64,000 bases of DNA from Gavia stellata (taxonomy: Eukaryota > Chordata > Aves > Gaviiformes > Gaviidae). Positions 1-13,000 of this stretch are shown here, in pieces. Within the stretch, counting starts at the first letter, position 1. The number at the start of each line of letters is the position of its first letter. The notes beneath the pieces are model-generated. The model was not told the DNA's origin. It saw only the letters and a program-made list of their open reading frames with translations, and made no database searches. The position numbers and the translations under genes were made by a program. The stretch lies in the NCBI RefSeq assembly GCF_030936135.1, contig NC_082600.1:6266821-6330820 (forward strand), given 5' to 3'.

Positions 1-3000
1 ACTACTGCCAAAAATCTTTACTTGATGAGCAGGTAATTTGAACGGTGAATACATGCTCTGCCCTGTATTAGTGGATTGTTGTTTAGATTTAACAAGTTGT
101 TGAACTCTCCCCAAGAATGTAAGAGAGAAATCATGCATGCCATGATTTTTACTTTATACGTTTATTCAAGTGCAGTTCCTCAGAAACTTGAACCAATGGA
201 TTAATTTATTATTGTACTTTTCTTCCCCCAAAAAACATTTTTTGACAGGCGGAATAGGGAAAATAAACTCATATGTTTTCCATATGCAAATGTATTAAGA
301 CTGCTAGGATTTTGTAACGATTTTGAGCTGGGGGCATGTATGGGAGTTAAGTAATCTTATGGTAAGTTAACATGCAGTATTGTAATATGTCACATAGAGT
401 AAATATACCCATGACTATGAAAATACAATTGTAACATGTTGGAATTGTATTTAGATCTTATGAACATTTTTGTAAGTTGTACCTGGTGGTGTGCTTATTG
501 GTGTTGAAAGCACAGGTAACATTGACCAAAGGAAGCAGATCGTGAAATTTACGTCATTGAAAAAAAAGGTTATTTTACCTTTTAAAATTGGGGAAGTGTT
601 CTAGGTTGAGTACAGAAACATTGAGGTGTGAAAAATAAGCCTTATCTTTTGCCTGCTGCTTCCATTGTATCTTTGTAGAAGGTTTTGGATTGATACTAGG
701 TGTATGTGTGTGTTGCTGTGAAGCAAGCAGAGTTGAACTGGTTCCTTTTTAATAGCTGGTGGGCTGTACTACTTGCAGCCTTATGGACTGATTAAGTCAA
801 AGCTAAAGAGTTGAGAGGGAAGTAGATTAAACAGCCTTCAGGTTTCTAGAATATCTTCCTGAATGTGGTCAGGCTTGAGATGGAAAGCACATGGGAAAGC
901 TTGTGTTTCAGTGTATGTGCTTTTCCTGTACTATTTATTGTCTGGTTTATGTAGCATCTCTTTCTTGGTGATCTAAAAGTAGTCTGATATGCATAGGGAA
1001 ACAAGTAATATATACCGACAAACATTTTCAAAGTATTAACTACAAAAATCTAAAAAATCTACCAAAACAAACCATATTCATGTCTAGTTAGAAGTGATGA
1101 TGTTCACTTTTGCAAATCAGGTTCTTTATTTCAGGTGGGTATCTGAAGAAGAAAAAAAGTAATTTGAAACAACTTTGCTTTGTTCAATAAGGTGAACCAG
1201 TAGAAATGTTATGTTGAATTTGCTGTAGTAGGTTACTTTGCCACCAACGTAATGAAGGAGCCACAGTGATGATCGGTTAGTCTATTTTAACAGTATCTCC
1301 TCTCTATTAGTGGCATTCATGTACCCAAAATAAATAAGGATTTATTTGTATTGTAGCTGCCATGGAATCACTTTTTCACCTATTTTTACCTAATAATGAT
1401 GTTACTGTAGCCATTTAGTCATATTGAAATTTTCAGCTGTGATTTGGAAATACTTTTGAAATTACCTTTGAAATTCAGCTTTTCAGTATAAGTAAGTGAA
1501 GAAACAAAAGCTGTTTGGAGTGAAAGTTTAACAATGTCTGGAAAATGCCATTGCACAAGTCAGCCCTCTCATCTGCTCAATTCAATCTAAAGTGGGATGA
1601 GAGTTAATAGCGGTTTAAGTTCTTTGGATAACAAATGGCTCAGTTGGATGTTTTAATCTTTAAAATGCAATTATTTAAAATGAACTTATTAATTTACAAA
1701 TTTTAAAGTGCTGCATTGATGCTTTTGAAGTGCCGAATATATTGCTAGGTGATAATTGCGTAGCATTAGAAGGGTCTATCGGATCTGCTTTCAGCTGAGC
1801 CATGTTTGAATTATGGCTTGCTTAGCGTATCATCCACCTGATTCTCTGTTAACTTGTAAAATGCTTTGGGTAAATACTGAAATAATGTCTGAAATGACTG
1901 GGGGCGGGGGAAGAAACCACAACTCAGACCACACTTTACAGAGTGCATAGTTGTATTTTCTTTCTTTCACATTCTCTCTGGAATCTTACAAGCATTACCA
2001 GAATTTCAGAAAACAGAAATCCTTATGTATGTGTTCTTTAAGGAAACACTTTTGCATCACTTCTGTACAGAACTAGAAGCGAGGTAATGTTTATATAAAA
2101 GTGAGAAACAGTATTTCAGTTGAGCAAGCATCCAAAGGGTTGCTGTTAGAATGGCCTTATTTAGGGCCCCATCAAAACAAAAGTGTCATCTCTCTTTTGA
2201 CAAAACTCGGGTCAATAATCTGTATGTGCTTAGATTTCATTAAGTGTATGTAATTTAACCATATCTACAACTTTAAACAAAAGAAAAAAACAGATCAAAT
2301 ACATTGAGCCTTGTGCCTTGTATTTTGCTAGATAAAATCATGGAAGAGTTTTTCTAAAGAGAGAAAGTGAAAACATGTATTAACTTTCAGTAATTTTTCC
2401 TCTGAAATGAGTAGGAAATAAGGAGAAAAAAAACAAAACAGTGAGAGTAATTTGCAGTTTCTAGCAAACCTTGCTGTCAACAGTAGGGCTTTATATACTG
2501 TTTAGAGTGAAAGGGAGCATGAGTATTTTTTGAGAATTATGGCTTTCGGGCTTCGTAAGAGAAGACATGTCTTTTCTCCTTTCAAGAGTTATCATGAAAT
2601 GGCAGAATATTTTAACATAAATAGTAAAGAATTTATTTTTCTCATTCTTTTCAACACTGTGTGAGTCTGCAAAGCCAACAGTTTTTCCTTTTTGGCTCTA
2701 GTACGGTGTTGTACATCAACATGGCCCAACTTTGGCTGTGCTGTGAGCCAGACATGGCTTCTGAGACGGCTCTGTGAGCCCTGTACCTCTACTTCTGCTG
2801 CTCTCTGGCCTCACGTGGTGGTAACTTCCTCTTCTCATTTAGTCACTGTGGCAGTTTGCAGGGAATGCTGACTGAGTGTGTGCTGGGAGGAGTTAGATAC
2901 ATGACTGCTCATCCTCGTGCAAGTGAAGTTTTGGGTAGTCTGCTTGAGTTGTTCTGGAAATGAAGTATAGTTTCAGCCACCAGTTGCATCACTCTGGGGT

Positions 3001-6000
3001 ACTGCATTTAGTAGGGGAGGTGACAGAAACAAAAGGTATTAAGTATTTGGTTCTAGTCCTCTTTCATGTTGCATGGGTTTTGAAAGTTCCCGTTCATAAT
3101 TCTGAGAATATCTATCAGAAAATGAACCAACAGTGATGTCCTAGGAGTTTCAGGAGCAGGGTTGCTATCAGGAGCTATTTATAGTCACATTTTCCTGTTT
3201 TAAAAAAAGTTTTCTGAGGCTGTGTGGAGATATCTGTGCTAACAGGAAAAATTGACTGGGTCCTGGCTCCACTAACATGTCTTATTCTTGCATGAAGGGT
3301 GATAAAAGCTATCATTGCCACCACAGTCAGTTGATTTCATCCGTGCCAGAGGCTTGTCAGTTTGTCGTCTTATAATTTTAACAGCACACGTTTTGTAGTA
3401 TGTGCAAGGCACTAGTCACGTTTGTGTGTCTGGTTTGACCAGTTCTTCCCAGCATCCTGTTGAGTTCTACATCCCAGAAGCATCACTTCATCTGGCTGTG
3501 CATGTGTCATCCAGGAACCCAAAACCACAAGCGTGGCAGCGGAACTGTCCAGTTGCCCCCATTTTGCTGGTGCTCTCTACCACCCTGACCCACCATAAAT
3601 TTGTTATTTTTGTCTTCAAAATGTTGCTTGGGTGGATTTTGAAGGAAACCCTGAATTTGCCCGGAGTCTGTCTGTGGGACATACTGTTGTTTAAGTGCAC
3701 CTGTGGCACATAGAAACTGTGCAGTAGCTGTGTTGGTTGCTTTCTGGAGAATCTAGAAAAAAAGAATAGCACCGCGTTTTGCAGTTAAGCGTGTTTAGGC
3801 AATGGGCAGGTAGAGGAGCAGATGTGTTGTTGAAAAAGTGTATTAACTGAACCTTGTTACAAATCAACTGAATAGAGCCTTTGGTTATAAAACCACCCTT
3901 GTTACAATGTGGACTGAGTGTTAAAAAAAAAAATTGCGTACAAACAATACTGTAGGGAAAGCAAGGAGGTAGATTTTTTTTCTCTAATCTCTTTATAAGT
4001 AGCAATAGTAAGATTACTGTAACATCTCAGAAAAAGCAGTTTCAGACAGTAGCTTTTTGTTTGTAAGGTGACAGTATTCTATGAGTAGACTCAAAGGTCG
4101 CACTGCAGTGTTTTCAGTGATATTTCATATACGTTTCTGTAGTGGAACTGAAGTTCATTTAAAATTGTATTTTTTAAAAAAAAATGGGTTCTGTAGTCTC
4201 TCCAGTAGCACAGTACACTGCACTATCTTGCTCTTAAGCCCTCTTACAGTGATGAATCGGTAGTTAGTACAGTCCTTGTCTACAAGGTCATTCAACAAGT
4301 CTTGCATGACTCTTAGTACTTTCTATATTGTTTCCACAGCTGAAAAACAAAAATCTGCAAAAATTGCCTGCATTCATCGAGACATTCGTAGATAGCATCT
4401 CTGATAGTTCACAAATTACTACTTTGTCAGGCAGCTAGCAAAAATAATTAAGTGTGCATAGTGGCACTGGATCAGTTTTTACTTGTTGGTACGTACTTTC
4501 ATTGTCTTGGTAGATTTAAAAGTTTCTGAATGGGATGAGGAATGAGAAGAAAGGTTTACTTGCTATGCAGTACAGAATCTCTCCTCCTTTGGGCAGCAAC
4601 AGTAACATAACTTGTTGGATTTAAAGTTAGCAAGCAGATGCAGCCTTGAGGGTGGTTTTTCCTATTCACTTGCCTGTTACAGGACTGCCTTGTTCTGGTC
4701 ACACTGATTGCTCTGTGTATAAGTAATATCATAACTGCTATGAGGATGTTATTGCTAATGTCCTGCTATGTTCTCATTTTTCTTGGTTTCTTTATTATTT
4801 TTACAATCTTAGGGATATTTATCAACAAGATGTAGTTAAACTGATCTGCAGTATTTTGTGGCAAGTTTTTTCACAGTTCCTAAAAATTATTTTGATTAGT
4901 TGACTTGTTAATATTTCTTATATAAATAAACGAGAACTGATGTTGAGACAGCATTTTTGTGAGGACAGGTTTAGTATTATTTTTGTTAATGGCATATATG
5001 GGCCTGCTGCGGACAGGGAGTGGAGGATACCTGCTCATCAGTAGTGAGTTGGAAGTTGTGCTGTTTAATGCATTTTTGAGTTACTCAACTTTTAATCGAG
5101 AGGATTTTATTCTAACTTTTGGGAAGTGCTGCATTGATTCCCACTGGGAAGCTTTGTTTTTCTTTTTCTGTCATAGCTTTGGCTTGCCTAGGCTTCCACA
5201 AACAGAAAAAAAATCAGTTCTGTTTCTTTCCTGTTATTATCGACAAGGTTGGGATGCAGCGAAATTCTGAAAATTTCCACCTTGTTTCCACTGTTTAAAT
5301 ATGGAGCATATTGAACTCCATTTTTGGGACTAGAAGAAGCATTATAACAGAGACTGTTTCCCCAGCTTATGCTGCTTAGTCATCTTTTTTCCCTGTCTGT
5401 CAGTGTTCGTGATTAAGCAACATACTTGGAAGAAAGGCCTCTGGCCAGCAGAAATGTTGCTTTTCTTTCTGTCATTCCTACTTTGTTATACTGACTCTTA
5501 CATAGTAGTATATAGGTTCCTGGCTAGTATGTATCATTCTCTCTCCAGAAGTATTTACTGAAGTAGTCAGCTGGTACACCCTGGTTCCCTAACGCCTACA
5601 TGCCCGCTGCAAGATGAGACGATGGTAGCATTTAGAAGGCTTCTGCTTTTTCATACTTGTTTCTTTGGAAGGACAGTATTGTAAGTTCCTCTTCTAAGAT
5701 ATATATTGTGGCACTGTAAATACATCTTTTGATGACTACGCTACATGTGTATGGGGAGATATCTTCCTCTCTTCCATTTCTGTTTCCTTCCCCCCTCAAC
5801 ACAACTGATACTGCTCAGTATTCTTTCTTATGGAATACAACTTCTAGAATTTCTGCTGTTGGAGAATTTGGAGTTGTAACAATAACCTATTTAAGGAATG
5901 ATAATGTAATTAATACAAGTTATTCAACATTTAAATTAACAGTTTTTAATTTGTCTGTTTGTTAGTACTAGGCATTTTAAGTAGAGTTAAACAGTCTTAA

Positions 6001-9000
6001 CTTCTGGATGAGGTTGAAAAGAGGAATTAATTTGCAGCTTAGAGCATATTCTAAGAGTGTTTTAAGTTCTTCTGATGTCACCGCTATCATAGTATCAAAG
6101 TATCACATAGCCGAAAACCGTGCTGTCTGCCCTACTGCTTATATTTATGAAATCCTTAATATGTTAATACTGTACGTTGAAAAGACATTTTCTTAAAGCC
6201 TCTAGGACTAGCATTAAAAAGTCATGCATAGGGTGGCAGTAATATGAATGGTAGTTTTGATGAAGTAGATTTTTCTTAAAAGTGAGATGGAAACCATAAG
6301 GCCTACTTAGTTTAATAAAGGTACGTATTTTTGAAGGTGCTGAGACTACCAGTGTGTGTTTCTGCTTACCCTTTCAATAAGGCACAAACAAGTATTTCAC
6401 CCTAGAAGAGAAGCAAGTTTAAAGTAGCTACAATTACAAAATATTTCATGCATTGTGATTAATTGGAGAGACTTCTTACTTGGCCCCACTTTAGTAATTC
6501 AAATAATTGATATATTTGTATGAAAAATGGTGCTATCCTTTCTCCATTAACACTTTATAAAGTGATCACTAATTCAGATAAGAAAATCTTTCTTTTTATG
6601 CTGTACTGTTACATACTTTGTTGTTCTGCAAAGATGTTGTCTTGCTTTTGAGTTGTACAGCTATGCTGTCAGCTGCAGGTGCATAAATTGTTGTGGAATG
6701 AGCGGACAATTTCTCATATATTTAAAAACTCTTAAGTGGTCAAAGAAAGTTTCAGTTTATCCTTGAAGCAAATAAATGACTTTGAAAGACCAAAAATACC
6801 AGTGCCTTCTGTTTCTGCCTCTCATGGCCCTTCTACCTCTGCCCCTACTGGTCCCCATCAAGACAGAAAATTAAATGTAACTGTCACTTTTCTATTAATT
6901 ATTTTAAAAATGCAGAGTCTTTTTAAGTAATGATGATGCTATGGTATTTCCTTCTATATAACACCACTTAGTTTTTGTTATTGAGAATTCTGTTGTAATT
7001 GTCTAAAAGCATTTTCTGTACTGAGCAGGTGATATCTGTAGGGATAACCAGACACAGACTTGATAAAAGTTTTCTAGTTTTGTCATTCGTGTGTGTGTAT
7101 GTATTTGCATACATTTACATGAGACTCTTGGGGGTTGGATATGTTGACTTTATCCATTCTTTTAACCTGAATGAGAGGTGAGGAGGAAAGAAACTTCAGT
7201 CCTGGAAGAAAATCACCAAGGTAAAATGGAACATATTGGACTTTATTACTTTGAAGGAATTGTGCACTCTTCCACTCTGCCGTGCATTTCCTTTGCCCCA
7301 GGCAGGACGCTCACGTGGCTGCTGAACAGAGATATTTTTCTACACTTTCATTTAACGGTTATGCCAATTCCTTGGCCTGCTGCAGTTCAGGAAGGAGGTC
7401 TGAGAATTTGTGCTTCTCCACCTTCCTTTCCTGAAGTTGTGTGATAACTGCCTCTCGCATGAAAGAAAGTACTCTGTCTTTCTGGGATGAGTGGCTTTCC
7501 TTTTGGGGGCAGGAGAGGGGTTTCAGAAGGGGCTTTGGGGTTTTTTGTTTTCCTTTTTGTAGTCCACTTGTTTTAGTTTTGGAAAATGTGGCCTAGCACT
7601 TTTTCCCTGTATGGCAAGGGACAAGCAGCTTCTGTAGAACAGGCCACTGTTGTACCTTCAGCTAGAGAAAAAGGAGAGAAATGGCAGGAAAAGGCTTGTA
7701 GGAAGAGGGCTGCTTTTGAAGCATGGAGTAGACTTGTCTTCACTCAGGTATGAAACTGGGGATAGTATTGAAAGCACGACTGCCAAGCTCTGACAGCATA
7801 CTCATGCTTTCCTTGTCTCTGGGTCTAAGGGGTGATTAGGAAAACTTAATTATTCAGCATTATTTTTTTTTTGTCCATGGAAGTGAAATATAAATTTATT
7901 AAGTTGACACTTCTGCAATTGCAAATACACTTTTGCAATCTATAATTGTCTCATATTGGTCAGGAATATCTAATTATGTGGCTTTCAGAGTTCTAAGATA
8001 ACTTGCGTGTTTGTTGTAGTTGAGGAAAGCAGAATATCTCACACAGTTCTTAATTGTCATAATTTCCTTATGTGCCCTAATTTAAGTAGACTTTAGTGTG
8101 TTTTACTAGTGCATTTTACGTAACACTCAGTATTTATAAGATTTTTTTCTTTTAGGGATGAAAAAATTGTATATGTCATAAAAAAATTGAAGTTTGGGAG
8201 ATGATATAAGAAATAAAAGTTTCGAGCATTTTATATGCTTTACAATATGATACAGAGGCTCTTTGCCAACTGGCTTCAGTTTGGAAGTTGTTCTGCTTTA
8301 TGAATGGCTTGCTTGATTTCTTCCTTTACTATACTAGCTTTAATTAAATAGGTTGAGCTTCCAAAATTGGGGCTAAAATAGACTCTTTTTTTTTTTTTTC
8401 TTTACTGGCAAGTATCAGGTTCTGTTTACTTTTTTCAGTAAAGTTACCTGTTGCCAGTCACCAGCCATTTGTCCCCTAATATGATTATTTGTGAAAAATT
8501 AGTACTTTGACTTCATTTCTGAATGTCTTTTGAAAATATTATGAACTAGTATAGCTAATTACGCGTAGAGGTATCTGCTGTTCTTAAAATACTAGGTTTT
8601 GGAGGGGGAAAAGTTAGTTGCTTTGTGTGTACCACTATTATAAGTCATTAAGATAATTCAGTAGTGGAGCATACCACAGCAATGTATCTACTCTGAAGAT
8701 GGAGGAACCTTAAAGTGTCTTATCAAGCTTAATTAAATTTGTATTCATACCTTTTTATATAGTTATTATTGCAGTCCATGGTTTTAATCTAAGATCATGA
8801 GAATGTGACTGTTCTATTTAGTTATTTGACAAACAAAATCAGTGCTTCTCTTGCTGCAACCAGTCTGTGTTTTTGCTAACGATACACATATATGTGATAT
8901 TCATGCTAGCTCAAGAGATTTTTTTTTATTTTTTTTTTTTTTAAATAGAAGTATGGCAAGATTATCATACTGATATGCACAACACTCTTGAAATTTATAT

Positions 9001-9965
9001 ATTTTTTTTAAGTTCACTACTGGACAAAGCATGTTTCAGGTGGTTTAAATATAGAGTAGTGTTTTGCACTTTGACCCATACAAATAAACTTTTACCTTAC
9101 TGGTATGCCAGACTGCAGCCACCTGGTCTCTGCTCTTTGAAAAGGGCTTGTTCACGTGGCTCAGAGGGTGGGATCTGAATCAGTGGGGGGAACTAGTAAC
9201 TTTTCTTTCCCTTTCTTCAAGGAAGTTTTTGTGAAAAGGTTTTATTTAATCTAAAGAGTAGATGTTTCTCAGGCAAAGCTTCCAAATAGCCTTGTGGCAT
9301 TCTAGTTTTCTTCAGCTGTGTGTTGATGGAAATTAATGGAACTTCCCTTTCACTTATACATGAGTTTTAAGAGAACAGGATGTCTACTAAGTATTCTTTA
9401 TAAATTGGTCAGAGTTACAGTTGCAAGTCTCCAGTACTCCCACTCTCTTGGTAGCACAGTATTGATAGTGTAGCAAGAACTATCACATGCTTGTTTTTCT
9501 TTCTATTCATTGTGGGGTTGTTTGTAACAAGAGCGAGGATTGAAAGGTGGCATAAGTAAGGAATAAATGGATAGGGTAAAAACCAACCAAACAAAAAAGC
9601 CCCAAAACTAACAAAACCTTAAGATTGTTAAATAATAGTAACTGGTATGCAGCCAGTAGCTATGGTTTAAAATGTGCAGTGTATTGATCAGAAGGATGTC
9701 TAGATTAGACTGAGATTATTGAATCCAAAAGCCTTACTTAATACTGGCTTGAATCTCTGTGTGAAAATGTTATCTGTTCTTAGCCTGGATCTTGCATACT
9801 GCCCTTTATTTTGCTTGTGAACGAAATAAATGTTTAAATGGAGGTCCTGGAAGTCATGTTGTAGGGAATGTTCTAAATTGTGAGATAAATACTAGACTTG
9901 TTTTGTCAGCTTGGGAAATAGATCTGATCATCTTGTGCCAATGTGTTTTCTTGGCTTTGTACTAG
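1..9965 (+). other. ARID4A: ARID4A intron, 5' part outside window
   Basis: This is noncoding AT-rich DNA ending in the acceptor TACTAG just before the first recognised ARID4A exon. That exon begins with the last two bases of a valine codon, so an upstream exon ending in phase 1 must exist. I looked for the expected preceding coding sequence (the Tudor-like N-terminus, about 90 residues in mammals) and did not find it here, so it probably lies before the window. The stretch has scattered T-runs (about 8388-8399 and 8921-8942) and short reading frames that look like chance. No recognisable mobile element was seen. Confidence 0.75.
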
Positions 9966-10045
9966 TTTTTGATGATGGTGATGAAAGGACCTTGAGAAGA
10001 ACTTCATTATGCTTGAAGGGAGAAAGGCACTTCGCAGAAAGTGAG
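9966..10045 (+). CDS. ARID4A: ARID4A coding exon 1 of 20 in window
   Basis: It reads [20 protein letters not shown] and continues to HFAESE, the end of the N-terminal Tudor-like module. The acceptor is TACTAG and the donor is GAG|GTAAGA. It starts with two bases of a split Val codon and ends in phase 0. It is a very conserved block shared with ARID4B. Confidence 0.95.
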
Positions 10046-13000
10046 GTAAGACAATGATGGACATGCAATGAAAACTAAGTAGGGGGGTTGTTTGTTTTTT
10101 AATTAGAAGAAATTGCAATTTTGTTTCCTCTTGTTCCATGTAGACACTTGATCAGCTGCCACTAACCAATCCAGAGCACTTTGGAACTCCAGTTATCGGG
10201 AAGAAATCTAATAGAGGAAGAAGATCTTCTCTTCCTGTGTGAGTTTTGATAGTTGCTTTCCTTTCCTTTAGGGTCCTTTGCTAAAACTGAAGTAGTACCA
10301 TCGAAGCTGTAATGGTCTGAATGCTCTAACATGTGAGTTGTATGCACAGCTTATGGACTTAAGCAATTCGGTTCATGCAGACTGGTTCATATGTTAGTAG
10401 TATTATGAAATTGCTGGTTTTTTTGCTTGTAGTAGCCTTAAGAATGTTTATGCTTCTTTCATATAATGGGAACTCATGTGCCAGGAAATGTAGGATTTTT
10501 AACCTTCTTTATACTGTACAAAGTTGGAAAAAAAGGTGCTTTTAAATTTCTGGGGTAGACACTATTTCTCTTTGTTTCATGTCTGTGCACAATCAAATCC
10601 TTGTTCATGCCTCCAATTCCAACATGATGCTGTTGTAAAATACTACTACTTGGAAAGAATTTATACAAAATTCCTCTTACTAAGTAAGTGCACTTAATAT
10701 TTAAGTGTATTTCAAGGAATTTCAGCTCTTAAAATTCTAATTTGGTTTTTGAAGCTTTGCAGAACAGGAAGAAAGATTGGTTGTAAGCTGCAATTGCTTT
10801 CAAATATTAACTTCAGATGAAAACTTTAAAATACTGTATGTTTTAATAATTCAGTACTGAAGATGAAAAGGAAGAAGAAAGTAGTGAAGAAGAGGATGAA
10901 GATAAAAGGCGTCTCAATGATGAATTGCTTGGCAAAGTTGTGAGTGTGACTTGTAATTCTGAGAAGGCAGACTGGTATCCAGCTTTGGTAAGTTGCTTCA
11001 GACATTGACATCTCTACTACTAATATATTTTTAGACAAGGATGATATCTGGCTTCTTACGCTATTTGTACAGCGGTTTTCCTGGATAGGATGGTTTGCAA
11101 ACTTCACAACTTGGACAGCAAAGTTGTGAATGTAGGCAGGCTAAGCTCTGCTGCCTGTATTTGCTAAAAATACAAATATTCTACAGTATCTGTGAAGAGT
11201 AGGAGAGCAAAGATTAACGTTTATGTGTAAGTTACAGTTTTATAGTCTTTTAAAACTGCACATAAAATTATTGCTATGTAACAATATTTTTCTTCTAAAA
11301 AATAGGATACGTTAGCACTCCCAGGCAGTTTAAGAATGACTAGATGTATGAATTTTAATTGCAGTGGAATTTTTATCGTTTTATATTTAATAATTTCCTT
11401 TTTACTTAGACTTTCAGTTTTATGAAATACAAGTTTCTTTCATGCTTGCGTTTACATAAATGGCCAGCTACTCTAGAAGTAGAGGTTGGTGGTTATTTTT
11501 ACGTGACTGTCCATGTAGGATACAGCTGTTCATTGCCATTGCTGATAATAAATATATATTAAATAAATTCAGGTACAAGGAGACCTGTACTGTAAAGGTA
11601 GACACTTTGCAGATTCTTTATACACACGGAAAAGTTTAGGGATGCATATTAAAAGTTGCTTTCTTTAGTAAACTTTCTGATATTGTCAGACAAGCTGAAT
11701 ACACATCTTCTGTCATCCACCAGAGATGTGTTTGTTTTAAAAAAAAATTCTTTGGAGTGTTAAACAGGCAGGTTTGGTTCACTAATTTTTGCAGATTTTA
11801 TTTACTTAACTGTATATTCTGTAGTCTTCTATGTTGAGTCTTCAGGGTTAGCTGGAAAGAGCTCAGCTGTTACAATCTTCTAACTTAGTCTAACATTTTA
11901 TTTCCCTGCATGAATCCAGGATCAAAAGGTAACTAACTACATAGGCCAGTTGTCTTCCTTTCCTTGAAAGAACATTATGGTGTAACGTAGGGTGAATAGT
12001 TGACAGTAACTTAACCAGCTGTATGTATCTCAGTTTAAAATGTGAAATGTGGTATTGTTGTAGGTGTGTTGATTGTTGTATATCCCTATATTACTAACAC
12101 AGATTTTAACTTAACGTGGTTCTAACTAGGGAATTAAGTTACTGGAGGTCATGTGCCTGTTCTGTTCTCTGCTGCTTAAGAAACAGGAATGTCTTTTCTT
12201 GATTTTTTTTTTTTTTTTTTTTTTTGGGGGGGGGGGGGGTGTAAAATTCTGACTTATCTGAATGGGGTGGCTGGCACAGCTTCTGCTGAGTCCTGGTAGA
12301 TCCAGAAGTTCATCTGCATTTGACATTTTCTGTCTGTATGTGGACTAGAGCAAAGTGTAAATTTGTTCTGTTTGTGGTAATGCAACTACTGCAAATGCAT
12401 TTTTATAACCTTTTCAGACTTCTAAAGATGATACTGCTGTGGAAGGATGTGCTGGATTCCACACTGGCTTATGTTATCCACACCTCAAAAAAAAGAAATA
12501 CTAATTACTTCTCAGTTTGAATGCCAAAGATCTGAATCTGAAATAAGTGGGTCTGTGACTTTTTAAATAGATGCTTTAAACAGGTTTTGTGTGAACAAGA
12601 GAAAAAAAGCAGAGTGAATAAACAGGATTCCATGATGTCACCCCAGTAGAGTAGTTTTTGAGTTTACAAATGAAATTGCAGACTTTTCTGGCTTGTACAT
12701 AACAAGTAAAGTTAATAGTTTGAGGTAAAGTGTTTCTTCAAATTCATCATTGTTGGCCTTAGTAATATAAATTGGAGTAGGTTTCTTTTCTCAGAACTGG
12801 AAATTATAATAGAAGGAACAGTAAAACAGCGGTTTTCCTGCTGTCTATCTGTTTTTCCTTTCAACATCAGCCTTTTTTTTTTTTTGCTTAAAAAAAGTGT
12901 TTTATTTGCAACTTCAGGTTGTGTCTCCCAGCTGTAATGATGACGTCACAGTGAAAAAGGACCAGTGTTTAGTTCGATCCTTTGCAGATTCCAAATTGTA

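Noticed and set aside
5573-5590. SWYTLV in one frame, resembling the residues expected just before the first recognised ARID4A exon (SWYTV)
   Set aside because: The upstream residues do not match the family, and no donor follows at the needed position. Treated as coincidence.
6736-6930. Open frame with a Pro/Ser-rich segment (VPSVSASHGPSTSAPTGP)
   Set aside because: No matching ARID4A sequence, and no acceptor/donor pair bounds it.
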